Of a stretch of DNA of 64,000 bases, positions 25,836 to 33,433 are shown in pieces. The translations under genes were made by a program, and so were the position numbers. Position 1 is the stretch's first letter. Each line of letters begins with the position of its first letter. This DNA comes from Nocardia sp. NBC_00403 (GTDB lineage: Bacteria > Actinomycetota > Actinomycetes > Mycobacteriales > Mycobacteriaceae), in the NCBI RefSeq assembly GCF_036046055.1, contig NZ_CP107939.1:496001-560000 (forward strand). The letters run 5' to 3'. The notes beneath the pieces are model-generated. The model was not told where the DNA came from. It ran no database searches and saw nothing but the letters and a program-made list of their open reading frames with translations.

Positions 25836-26477
25836 ATGCAGGATGTCTACGTGGTGAGCCACCCGCACGCGGAGCACACGCAACTCAATCTTGTTGGCGG
25901 GTGGCACGACTCGCATCTGACTGCGCGTGGCCGACGCGATGCGCACCTGGTTGCCGAAGAGCTGAAACGCCGCCGCGACACACCGCGGCCGATCCGCATC
26001 ACAACATCCGACCTTGCCCGATGCGCCGAAACCGCCACGATTCTCGCCACAACACTCTCCGCCCCCGTCACCACAGACCCCCGGCTTCGCGAGATCAGCT
26101 TCGGCGAGGCCGAAGGCCGACCGAACGACTGGCTCGCACAGCGGCAGGTGCCTGCACCCGAGGACAACCGGCTCGACCACCGGGGCCCCATCCTCGGTGC
26201 CGAGACCCGGCGCGAAGTCGCAACCCGGGTCGGGGCATGCATACGCGAACTGATGACCGACACCGTTCATGACCACGTCGTGGTCACTCACGGATACGCG
26301 CTGACGTTCGTCATCACCACCTGGATGCAGATCCCCGTCGACGCGGTCGGATTCGCATCCTTCGCGACAACACCGGGCGCGATCACCCACCTGCGCCTGG
26401 ACGACTACTGGCGCAACCGAGCCCTGCTCAGCCTCGCCGACACCTCCCACCTGACACCGATCAGACCTGAACGGTGA
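25836..26477 (+). CDS. Histidine phosphatase family protein with an altered RHG motif
   Basis: 213 residues of the phosphoglycerate-mutase-like fold. The usual RHG at the N terminus is replaced by S-H-P (VVSHPHAEHT): the phosphorylatable His is kept but the neighbouring Arg is not. The other core residues are visible: Arg in SDLARCAETA, Glu in REISFGEAEG, and the second His in VVTHGYALTF. This SHP-type subgroup is known in actinomycetes and lacks a defined substrate. ATG at 25836 with AGGAG at 25826-25830. Confidence 0.82.
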   Translation: MQDVYVVSHPHAEHTQLNLVGGWHDSHLTARGRRDAHLVAEELKRRRDTPRPIRITTSDLARCAETATILATTLSAPVTTDPRLREISFGEAEGRPNDWLAQRQVPAPEDNRLDHRGPILGAETRREVATRVGACIRELMTDTVHDHVVVTHGYALTFVITTWMQIPVDAVGFASFATTPGAITHLRLDDYWRNRALLSLADTSHLTPIRPER

Positions 26478-26687
26478 CGAAACGGGCTGATCATCCGACC
26501 GTATCCGGCCAGTCGATCAGTCCCGAAACCCTGGGGTCCGAGTGAGACGACGCGGGCCGGGAGGTCGGGCACGCCGTACTCGAATCCGCAGCTCACCGTA
26601 GGTTTTGGGCCAATCGTATGCGCTGGCCTCCGCCGGACTGTCACGCTAGTTGCTACCGCACCGAGCAGCTCGTGATACGAGGAGGAC

Positions 26688-27119
26688 ATGTCGATGCTTG
26701 AAATCACCAAACTGAGCACTGACGAGGCCCTGGTAAGTGGCGGTACCGAGGTCATCGTGACCGGGCGGGGTTTCCAAGGAGCCAGCCGGGTGTTCTTCGA
26801 AGATCAGAACTCGAAGCAATACGACGTGCAGAAGTACACGGTGGACAGTGATAGCCGCATCACGCTGGTCAGTCCTGACACAAAGGGCACGACCGGCACG
26901 TTCCACATCTTCATCGTCGTCGGCGGGAAAGAATCCATGGTTCCGGAGGTTCACGGCGTGGTTCCTGACAGCGACACTACGCGCAGCACAGGAACATTCG
27001 GAGGCACCCGAACGATGGTTCGCAGCTGCGCCGCCGAGATTGATGTGACGCATCGCCGCATGGCGGATATCCTCTGGGACGACTTCATTCGAGCGCAGCA
27101 GGAGCCCGTTCAGTTGTAG
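26688..27119 (+). CDS. IPT/TIG-domain protein
   Basis: 143 residues. Residues about 3-88 read as one IPT/TIG immunoglobulin-like domain (VSGGTEVIVTGRGFQGASRV, and a TGTFHIFIVVGG end strand). The remaining 55 residues are polar and end in a helix (RMADILWDDFIRAQQEPVQL). No signal peptide, so it is probably cytoplasmic. ATG at 26688 after GAGGAGG. Role unknown. Confidence 0.65.
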   Translation: MSMLEITKLSTDEALVSGGTEVIVTGRGFQGASRVFFEDQNSKQYDVQKYTVDSDSRITLVSPDTKGTTGTFHIFIVVGGKESMVPEVHGVVPDSDTTRSTGTFGGTRTMVRSCAAEIDVTHRRMADILWDDFIRAQQEPVQL

Positions 27120-27437
27120 TGGTCCGCGGGTACTTCGCTTCGGAACTCGACCTTGCTGACATACAACCGCAAATCTGCATGTCGAACGACAGGCCAGTAA
27201 GCCCGAATACCCTGCCGCACAGCCGCTTCGATCCGAGTAGTCCACCAGTAAGCGGAAGCTCAACGCGGCCGCAGGGAGTTCCGAAGCCGAATAACCTCAA
27301 CTCGCCGATCGCCGTACCGAACGTCCTGTAATGCCGGCGACCGCGCGCGTGCCGAACGCGCCGTGCCGTGCTGCGACGCGCCTATCGTTGTGCAGGTGAG
27401 GGCAGATAGCTGGCCTGGAGGAGAGGCGGAGGCCGCT
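27120..27437. other. Intergenic with one copy of an 18-bp direct repeat
   Basis: 318 bp without a supported gene. It holds the first copy of the 18-bp repeat (27134-27151). Confidence 0.5.
27134..27151 (+). repeat. 18-bp direct repeat, copy 1
   Basis: TTCGCTTCGGAACTCGAC, identical to 28424-28441. The pair brackets the 27438/27764 gene pair. Confidence 0.85.
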
Positions 27438-27764
27438 GTGTCACATGAGGACAACAAGCAAGCCGGACACCGCGCTCTGGTGGACCGCGTCCTCAACGGG
27501 AAGGGCACGGCATCTCCGGACCTGCGCGCCCGCGCCTTCCGCAACGCGGATGTTCCCGCGCCGTTGCACGCGCTGATCGACAAGGTCGCCACGAGGCCGG
27601 CGCAGGTCAACGACGCGGACTTCGCTGCAGCCAAGGCATCGGACTTCAGCGAGGACCAGCTCTTCGAACTGGTGATATCCGCTGCGGTTGGCCAGTCCAC
27701 CCGGCTCTACGACGCGGGACTGGCAGCCTTGGCCGAAGCAATCGGCAGCGCGGAGGCCGAATAA
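27438..27764 (+). CDS. Small helical protein coupled to an AhpD-like protein
   Basis: 108 residues, acidic and predicted mostly helical, with a pattern (DKVATRPAQVNDADFAAAKA, then EDQLFELVISAAVGQSTRLY) often seen as the short partner of carboxymuconolactone-decarboxylase-like proteins. GTG at 27438 with CGGAGG 5 nt upstream. The stop overlaps the next gene by one base (TAATG), so the two products are made together and may form a complex. Confidence 0.65.
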   Translation: MSHEDNKQAGHRALVDRVLNGKGTASPDLRARAFRNADVPAPLHALIDKVATRPAQVNDADFAAAKASDFSEDQLFELVISAAVGQSTRLYDAGLAALAEAIGSAEAE

Positions 27765-28345
27765 TGCGACTCGACATCCTGAACCGCGGCTACAGTCCCG
27801 GAACCAAGTTGCTGTTTACACTCATTCGGGTGTTTTCTGGCCAGCCGGTGCCGGACGCCGCCAGGCTGGTCTTCTACCGGCCCGACTTTTACGGTGCCTG
27901 GGCGAAGAAGTTCACCCACGACGCGATGCGTGGGCCGTCCGCTTGGCCGGTCGCCGACCGAGAGCTGATGGCGGCCTTCGTGTCGAAGGTCAACGAAAGC
28001 GCGTTCTGTATCGGCGCACACACCGCGACCGCAGGGCAGGCATACCAGGACGGCGCGAAGGTCCGAGCGGTGCTGTCCGACGTGGAATCGGCACCCATCG
28101 ACGACGGGCTGCGGGCGACACTGCGGATGCTCGGCAATCTGACCAGGGCAGGAACGATCGGCGTCGAGGACATGCGGGAAGTGTTGTCCACAGGTGTCAC
28201 ACGCCGGCAGGTCGAGGACGCGCTGGCGGTCTGCGCCGCATTCAACACGACCGACCGGCTCGCCGACGCCTTCGGCTTCGAACTGCTCAGCCCCGCGGGC
28301 TTCGAGGCAGGAGCCAAGTACCTGCTCAAACGGGGCTACCGATAG
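27764..28345 (+). CDS. AhpD-like / carboxymuconolactone decarboxylase family protein
   Basis: 193 residues. The family signature E-x3-C-x3-H appears at Glu78, Cys82 and His86 (NESAFCIGAHTATAG). Classical AhpD has a CxxC; here only one cysteine is present, as in peroxidase-related members. Expected role: thiol-dependent peroxide or alkyl-hydroperoxide handling, or a related small-molecule reaction. ATG at 27764 overlaps the stop of the upstream partner. The pair is bracketed by identical 18-bp repeats. Confidence 0.8.
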   Translation: MRLDILNRGYSPGTKLLFTLIRVFSGQPVPDAARLVFYRPDFYGAWAKKFTHDAMRGPSAWPVADRELMAAFVSKVNESAFCIGAHTATAGQAYQDGAKVRAVLSDVESAPIDDGLRATLRMLGNLTRAGTIGVEDMREVLSTGVTRRQVEDALAVCAAFNTTDRLADAFGFELLSPAGFEAGAKYLLKRGYR

Positions 28346-28423
28346 GACTGCAACACACCGCGTGACCACAACCGCCGACGACGCGCAATTCAACCTGGTG
28401 AGTTACTTCTTCGCAGAGGCTGA

Positions 28424-28441
28424 TTCGCTTCGGAACTCGAC
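28424..28441 (+). repeat. 18-bp direct repeat, copy 2
   Basis: Identical to 27134-27151 and in the same orientation, 79 bp after the AhpD-like stop codon. Confidence 0.85.
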
Positions 28442-28457
28442 AGACTCGCCGTCCAAC

Positions 28458-28694
28458 CTATTCAGGGTCGACCGTCGGTTCCAGAAACAATCGTTCGTTG
28501 GGTAGTCGCGCCAACCCAGTTGTGTCGCCGGGGATCACGTTCACTGCATCCATGTAGTGGCGTGATCGGTGTTCTTCCACGAACCGCAAGGCCGCAGTCA
28601 CACACGCGACGAAATCCAGCCGCACACCGTGCAGGAACACGCTCAGGTGGACATCCGCCTCGTCCGGCATCGGGGAAGAACCGTTGGGGCTCAA
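28458..28694 (-). CDS. Small unknown protein, last gene of a five-gene cluster
   Basis: 78 residues from a TTG at 28694 that overlaps the upstream stop (TTGA), or 70 residues from an ATG at 28670. The chain LHGVRLDFVACVTAALRFVE suggests a strand then a helix. No known family. The overlap with its neighbour supports translation. Confidence 0.5.
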   Translation of the reverse strand: MSPNGSSPMPDEADVHLSVFLHGVRLDFVACVTAALRFVEEHRSRHYMDAVNVIPGDTTGLARLPNERLFLEPTVDPE

Positions 28695-28945
28695 GGTGTT
28701 TCCGTGTCTCGAACGCTGGTGGGTCGTACCGGGATCGCTTCGAGCTCGTCGAGGTTGTCGTGCAGTTCGGGCCAGCCGTTCTCGTCGACGGCACAGAGAG
28801 TGCCGTCGGACCTGTGGACGATGGGCCGACTGTCGGTGGGGGCGATCGCGAGTTTGTGGGCGGTGTCCTCGTGGAAGACCGCGAGTAGCGCCCGCACATG
28901 AGGGGCGATCTCGCCGGGCGGCAGGTATCGGATCATGTCGGACAT
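28691..28945 (-). CDS. Small unknown protein, fourth gene of the cluster
   Basis: 84 residues: MSDMIRYLPPGEIAPHVRAL starts a helical N terminus, then TDSRPIVHRSDGTLCAVDEN and an acidic tail. ATG at 28945 lies 4 bp after the previous stop. Not recognised. Its position in a tightly packed set of five minus-strand genes is the main support. Confidence 0.55.
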   Translation of the reverse strand: MSDMIRYLPPGEIAPHVRALLAVFHEDTAHKLAIAPTDSRPIVHRSDGTLCAVDENGWPELHDNLDELEAIPVRPTSVRDTETP

Positions 28946-28949
28946 CGGT

Positions 28950-29219
28950 TCACGCTCTCGCCGTGGTGTCGGATCGGGTGCTGATAGGCCAGGCGTTCCC
29001 CAGCGCGTCACGGCTATCGACGACCCGAACACCTGACCAGGTACAGCGGGCCAGCGGATCACCACCCGTGTGTATCTCGATCCGACCTCCGATCAGCGAC
29101 ACCGATTTCAGGCAGTAGTGACGCGGGCACCGTACCTGAATCAGTGCGCCCTCCAGATCGAATCCTGCACTGCCGCAATAGAACCGTTTCATCCCCTGGC
29201 TGCCATCGCCTTCAAACAT
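28950..29219 (-). CDS. Small cysteine-containing unknown protein, third gene of the cluster
   Basis: 89 residues from ATG 29219 (80 from ATG 29192). Four cysteines, with FYCGSAG, QVRCPRHYCLKSV and ARCTWSGVRV, could bind a metal. The 29219 start overlaps the end of the preceding gene by 8 bp. Not recognised; it is a continuous open frame with compatible spacing on both sides. Confidence 0.5.
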   Translation of the reverse strand: MFEGDGSQGMKRFYCGSAGFDLEGALIQVRCPRHYCLKSVSLIGGRIEIHTGGDPLARCTWSGVRVVDSRDALGNAWPISTRSDTTARA

Positions 29220-29691
29220 GCGACACCGCCCGCATTCTGCGTGGTGCGACACACGCGCGAATCGATGCGATGACGACAAGCCCGGAGGGGCGGAACGTGT
29301 CACGCGGTGGCTCGATCCACTGCCGGATGGCCCCCGACTGGGGAGTGGGCGACGGCAAGGCCACCGTTCCGCCTTCGCGGATGACGGAGACGTTGTGCCG
29401 GAACAGATCGGCGAACAGCGGCACATCGTCGGGTACGTCGGGCCGGATCAGGTACGTCCACCTGTTCGACCGTGGGTGCGCCACAATCGGCCCGACAGCG
29501 GCACCGCGACGACCCATGTCGTGTTTGACGGCTTGCCCGAGTGGCGTGGGCATCGTCAACGCCCAGACGTGCGTTGCCTTCATGATGATGCGGCCCAGAC
29601 TCGGCGGGTCGATGTTCGCGGGCAGGTCGCATACCCGGCGATAGAAGATGCATCGGGATACCGGGGTATCACCAAACATAATGTGGTCCAT
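29212..29691 (-). CDS. Conserved actinobacterial protein of unknown function, second gene of the cluster
   Basis: 159 residues. Segments such as KATHVWALTMPTPLGQAVKH, GPIVAHPRSNRWTYLIRPDV and RPSGLVVIASIRAC match a protein family scattered through Streptomyces and Nocardia genomes near XRE/DUF397 loci (memory, no search). No catalytic motif stands out. ATG at 29691 with AGAGG upstream, 16 bp after the stop of the first gene. Confidence 0.6.
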   Translation of the reverse strand: MDHIMFGDTPVSRCIFYRRVCDLPANIDPPSLGRIIMKATHVWALTMPTPLGQAVKHDMGRRGAAVGPIVAHPRSNRWTYLIRPDVPDDVPLFADLFRHNVSVIREGGTVALPSPTPQSGAIRQWIEPPRDTFRPSGLVVIASIRACVAPRRMRAVSHV

Positions 29692-29707
29692 CGGGTTTGA
29701 CCTCTGC

Positions 29708-29905
29708 TCATATCGACAGTGGATTGGGTGCGCCCTGTGGCGGGGACTCGACATACCCGACACAGGGCGGTTCTCTGGCCGCGGGTGGGCCTGCCCACTC
29801 GCGCAACGCGGTTGCGAAGCTCGCGACTACATCGGCTCGTGCGCCCACATAGGCGACAGACGGACCGATGAGCGGTTCTCGTTGCGGAAGCTCGCTGTTC
29901 GGCAT
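29708..29905 (-). CDS. Small unknown protein, first gene of the cluster
   Basis: 65 residues from ATG 29905: PSVAYVGARADVVASFATAL followed by a Pro-rich tail. No family recognised. It leads the five-gene minus-strand set and faces the XRE regulator across 260 bp that should hold both promoters. Confidence 0.45.
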   Translation of the reverse strand: MPNSELPQREPLIGPSVAYVGARADVVASFATALREWAGPPAAREPPCVGYVESPPQGAPNPLSI

Positions 29906-30165
29906 CTGCCGACCTCCGGGGCATCGACTACTACGGCTTAGGCGCGCCCAGCCCCGCGACATCTCGGTGCCTGTCTGGGTGCAAGAGAGGAATCGAGCGA
30001 AGGGAGGAACTCTCTACCGGGCGCTCATCCAGTTCAACACTGCTACCGCAGATTTGGAACATTCCCCGTCATATTTTCGCCAATGAGTATCCCAATTTCC
30101 CATGCGACGCCCAGACTGGTTCCCAGACGAACGAGAGTCGTTAGCGAACCTTTGGAGCCGACACT

Positions 30166-31044
30166 ATGACCACTAGTTCGACCCTCCCGCGACGGATACT
30201 TGCCCGCCTGCTCAAGGAAAAGCGGGAAGCGGCAGGAATCGGCCCGGATGCCGCTCGTCGAGCGATCGGCGTATCGAAACAGACGTTCTGGAGGATGGAG
30301 ACCGGGCAACCGACCCGGATCAATCCGCTGTTCATCACGCACCTTGCCCAGATGTACGGCGTCGATGACAGGACGACGGACGTGTTCCTGGGGCTGACCG
30401 AGGAATCGCAAGGCAAGGGGTGGTGGCACGCCTACGGAGACACGATCCCGAAACACTTCGACCTCTACGTCGGCCTTGAAGATGCCGCAAAACGGTTCAG
30501 CGCGTATCAGGCGACGCTGCTTCCCGGACTGCTGCAAACGGCCGAATACCGCCGAGCGGTGATCTGGACCGAATATCCGTCGATGCCGACCAACGAGGTC
30601 GAGCGGCGCATCGAAATCCACACCCGCAGGCTGGAGCGCCTGGAGAGCCGGTCCAACCCGCTCGAGGTAAACGTACTGATCGACGAGTCAGTATTGCGTC
30701 GCTTGGCGGGCTCACCGGAAATCATGGCCGCTCAGCTCGCCCACCTTGCGAAGGCAGACCGATTGCCGAACGTCTCGGTCCGAGTTGTGCCACTAGCAGC
30801 CGGATTACACAAGGGCGCGAGTACGGGATCCTTCATCCTCCTCGAGTTCCCGCGTCACCCAACCGCGCAGCTCACCGAGCCTCCCGTGATCTACATCCAG
30901 GGAATCACGGGCTCTCTCTACCTCGAAAAGGCAGACGAGGTCGATCAATACCGAGACGCCTATGCTGGGATCCAGGGCGTAGCGCTGGATGAGGGCGAAA
31001 GCCGACAGCTCATCCACGAGATTGCAGAGGAGTTGACCCGGTGA
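30166..31044 (+). CDS. XRE-family regulator with DUF5753 (WhiJ-like)
   Basis: 292 residues. Helix-turn-helix at about 15-65 (RRAIGVSKQTFWRMETGQPT), then a DUF5753 domain with the hallmark PGLLQTAEYRRAVI. WhiJ-like regulators in actinomycetes are typically paired with DUF397 proteins and influence development or antibiotic production. ATG at 30166 with TGGAG upstream. The stop overlaps the GTG of the first DUF397 gene. Confidence 0.92.
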   Translation: MTTSSTLPRRILARLLKEKREAAGIGPDAARRAIGVSKQTFWRMETGQPTRINPLFITHLAQMYGVDDRTTDVFLGLTEESQGKGWWHAYGDTIPKHFDLYVGLEDAAKRFSAYQATLLPGLLQTAEYRRAVIWTEYPSMPTNEVERRIEIHTRRLERLESRSNPLEVNVLIDESVLRRLAGSPEIMAAQLAHLAKADRLPNVSVRVVPLAAGLHKGASTGSFILLEFPRHPTAQLTEPPVIYIQGITGSLYLEKADEVDQYRDAYAGIQGVALDEGESRQLIHEIAEELTR

Positions 31045-31247
31045 GTGTCGATCTGTCGGGAGCACGATGGTTCAAGAGCAGCCGGAGTTCGGCTAACGCA
31101 GAGTGTGTAGAGGTCGCGTTCCTCGATGGCGGCAAGATCGGGGTGCGTGACTCCAAGAATCCGACGGGCCCAACGCTGGTGTTCACGCCGGGTGAGTGGG
31201 AAGCATTCACCTCTGGAGTGCATGGCGGCGAGTTCGACAGCCACTAG
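31041..31247 (+). CDS. DUF397 protein (copy 1)
   Basis: 68 residues: ARWFKSSRSSANAECVEVAF then GVRDSKNPTGPTLVFTPGEW, the complete DUF397 signature. GTG at 31041 overlaps the regulator's TGA (GTGA), so it is coupled. DUF397 proteins are thought to be partners or antagonists of the adjacent XRE regulator. Confidence 0.92.
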   Translation: MSVDLSGARWFKSSRSSANAECVEVAFLDGGKIGVRDSKNPTGPTLVFTPGEWEAFTSGVHGGEFDSH

Positions 31248-31289
31248 CCCAAAAGCAACAGCCTGCGCCAGGTAGCAAGGGAGTGCAAC

Positions 31290-31496
31290 GTGAACGTTGA
31301 TCTGTCCGGGGCCAAGTGGTTCAAGAGCAGCCGTAGCCAGGGAGGCTCGGAGTGCGTAGAAGTGGCCTGGCTTGGAGAAGGCATGGTGGGGGTGCGCGAC
31401 TCGAAAAACCCGACTGGCCCGGCATTGGTCTTCACTCCTGGCGAGTGGGAAGCCTTCACCGGTGGCGTGCAAGACGGCGAGTTCACCCACCCTTAG
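31290..31496 (+). CDS. DUF397 protein (copy 2)
   Basis: 68 residues, same length as and closely similar to copy 1: VRDSKNPTGP and LVFTPGEWEAFT are shared exactly. GTG at 31290, 42 bp after copy 1, followed by a clean intrinsic terminator. A tandem duplication in which the divergence is concentrated at SRSSANAE/SRSQGGSE and the C terminus. Confidence 0.92.
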   Translation: MNVDLSGAKWFKSSRSQGGSECVEVAWLGEGMVGVRDSKNPTGPALVFTPGEWEAFTGGVQDGEFTHP

Positions 31497-31510
31497 CCCT
31501 GGAACACCCC

Positions 31511-31553
31511 GCCCTGCACCTCGATTGATCGTTGAGGTGCAGGGCTTCTTTGT
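31511..31553 (+). terminator. Intrinsic terminator after the XRE-DUF397-DUF397 operon
   Basis: Perfect 12-bp stem GCCCTGCACCTC (31511-31522) / GAGGTGCAGGGC (31534-31545), 11-nt loop, then TTCTTTGT. Ends the operon 15 bp after the last stop. Confidence 0.9.
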
Positions 31554-31725
31554 ATTCCGAGTGGGATGCGGTCTCCGCACCGCATTCCTCTATCTGAGGC
31601 TTTCATCTCGAAAACCCATCGCGGGCAGCGGACTCCAGCAATGATGGTCCCGAACGTGACGACGTCAGTCGGGGCCCGCAGCCACCCATCAGGTCACGTG
31701 CCAACACCGAACAATCAGGAGAATC

Positions 31726-32082
31726 GTGAGAACCATTACGAGACTCGCCGTAACCGTTGTCGGCGCACTGGTCGCGATCGCACTCACCATCGGATTCGCG
31801 TCCACCGCATCAGCGGAATCGCCCGATCCGATCGCCGCCGCATCCGAGCCGACCCCGCATGCGACCGAGATCGAAAAGTGCCTGTTGATGGGTGACACCA
31901 TCGAAATCAGAACGGCGGTAGGCGCGGCGATAGGCGCCGTCCTCGGTGGAATCGTGGGCCTGCCACTCTTCTTCATCGGCGCCATCCCCGGAGCGATCAT
32001 CGGCGGGCTCCTCGGCGTATTCATCGGTTCCACGTCTTACGCGATCGATGCCGCACACCTCCAGCAACAAGGACTCTGCTGA
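31726..32082 (+). CDS. Secreted or membrane protein with a glycine-zipper segment
   Basis: 118 residues. Signal peptide about 1-30 with cleavage near ASTASAESP. A Gly/Ala/Ile-rich hydrophobic segment at about 66-102 (GAAIGAVLGGIVGLPLFFIG) could span or insert in a membrane. Two cysteines flank it. Proteins of this design are frequent in Nocardia; function unknown. GTG at 31726 with AGGAGA upstream. Confidence 0.7.
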   Translation: MRTITRLAVTVVGALVAIALTIGFASTASAESPDPIAAASEPTPHATEIEKCLLMGDTIEIRTAVGAAIGAVLGGIVGLPLFFIGAIPGAIIGGLLGVFIGSTSYAIDAAHLQQQGLC

Positions 32083-32175
32083 TCGTCGGCAGGGACTGAG
32101 CCACGTGCAAGCTCGGAACCATCCTGCGCAAAGTGTTGTGCCGCAGGCTTGATACGTGATGTAGACAAGCAGATA

Positions 32176-32213
32176 CATAATTCGCCCGGCGACTCGTCGC
32201 CGGGCGAATTATG
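32176..32213. terminator. Bidirectional hairpin terminator between convergent genes
   Basis: Perfect 17-bp stem: 32176-32192 pairs with 32197-32213 around a CTCG tetraloop. AT-rich ends on both sides give U-rich tails in both directions. Confidence 0.9.
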
Positions 32214-32237
32214 TTCGGGTGGAGCGTATTACGGCCG

Positions 32238-33020
32238 TCAGTTGGCCGCCGCATAGTTGGCCTCGACCCATTCGGCGAAGCTGGGGCCCGCGAGCTCGGC
32301 GTGCGCGCCGGGCAGCAGGCCGCCGTTCTCGAACTGCTCGCGGTCCGGGTTGGCCGAGTCGCTGGTCTCCTGGATCTGGGCCGGGTGGCCGACGCGGGCG
32401 GCCAGCGTTGCGGCGGCGCCCGCCATCGTCTCCGGCTGCGGGCCCGCGACCTCGGGGAACGGTCCGTCGGTCGATTCCGGTGCCGGGTTGACGGCCAGCT
32501 CGACGAGGGCCTCCGCGACCGTGCGGGCGGCAACCAGCTGGGTGCGCATGTTCGGCAGGTACGCCACCTCGCCCTGGGTTCCCCACTGGGTCATGACCTC
32601 GACCAGCTCGTGGAACTGCGCGGCCCGCAGGATCTGCACCGGCAGCGGCCCTTCCAGCAGCGCCGCCTCATGGGCGAGCTTGGCGGCGTTGTAGCCCGCG
32701 ACGGAACCATCGATGCCGATGATGGACACCACGACCAATCGCTCGACGCCGGCCTTCTGCCCCGCCTCGTGCAAGTTCTTGGCAGCGGCACGGAAGAACT
32801 CCGTCGCGATGTCCTTGTCGGGGGACGGCGTGCTGGACGCGTCGATGACCACCTCGACCCCGTCGAGCGCCTCGACCAGTCCCGCGCCGGTCTCGATATC
32901 GACCCCATTCTTCCGGGAGAACGCGACAACCTCGTGGCCCTGCTCGGTCAGCACATCCACCACGTGGCGGCCCAGCCGTCCGGTCGCTCCGGCCACTGCG
33001 ATCTTCTTGGTGTTCGACAT
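32238..33020 (-). CDS. NAD(P)-binding atypical SDR (NmrA-like)
   Basis: 260 residues. GATGRLGRHV at the N terminus, no YxxxK, with ILRAAQFHELVEVMTQWGTQ in the middle as in the 12043 gene. ATG at 33020 directly behind AGGAGGAAT. It ends against the bidirectional terminator. Substrate unknown. Confidence 0.85.
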   Translation of the reverse strand: MSNTKKIAVAGATGRLGRHVVDVLTEQGHEVVAFSRKNGVDIETGAGLVEALDGVEVVIDASSTPSPDKDIATEFFRAAAKNLHEAGQKAGVERLVVVSIIGIDGSVAGYNAAKLAHEAALLEGPLPVQILRAAQFHELVEVMTQWGTQGEVAYLPNMRTQLVAARTVAEALVELAVNPAPESTDGPFPEVAGPQPETMAGAAATLAARVGHPAQIQETSDSANPDREQFENGGLLPGAHAELAGPSFAEWVEANYAAAN

Positions 33021-33164
33021 GATTCCTCCTGTGTTCGGCTGTGGTGTTCCGCGTTCACAGGGAGGACGACACAGCCCGGGCGAGTGTGACATCACCACGA
33101 ACATCGAACGAAACGGCGTCGCCCGTGATCAGGGTGGGACTGGTTGGCTGTGTCCGTAAACACT

Positions 33165-33236
33165 GTGACGGCGGTTGTTCGTGAATCTGGACGGCGGCCG
33201 ACGGGATCCGTGTGGGTGTCGTTCGCGAATTTGACG
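33165..33236 (+). repeat. IS21-like end repeats, istB-distal end
   Basis: Two tandem motif copies read GGTTGTTCGTGAATCTGGAC and CGTTCGCGAATTTGACGGC. They match, inverted, the sequence at 35125-35190. Confidence 0.65.
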
Positions 33237-33433
33237 GCACGGGACCCACCGTTGCGGGGATAGTTGTGATCGGGATCGGGGAGGTGACGGGTGCGGGGAG
33301 GTCCCCGGTTTCGCCTGAATTGATGTGATGATCATGGTTGTCGAATCCTGATCATCGAATGCCGTTGCTGTGTCCGCGTTTTCATCATCGCTGGGTATGT
33401 GCTGATGCGTCCTCCCAGAACGATGGCATAGAT

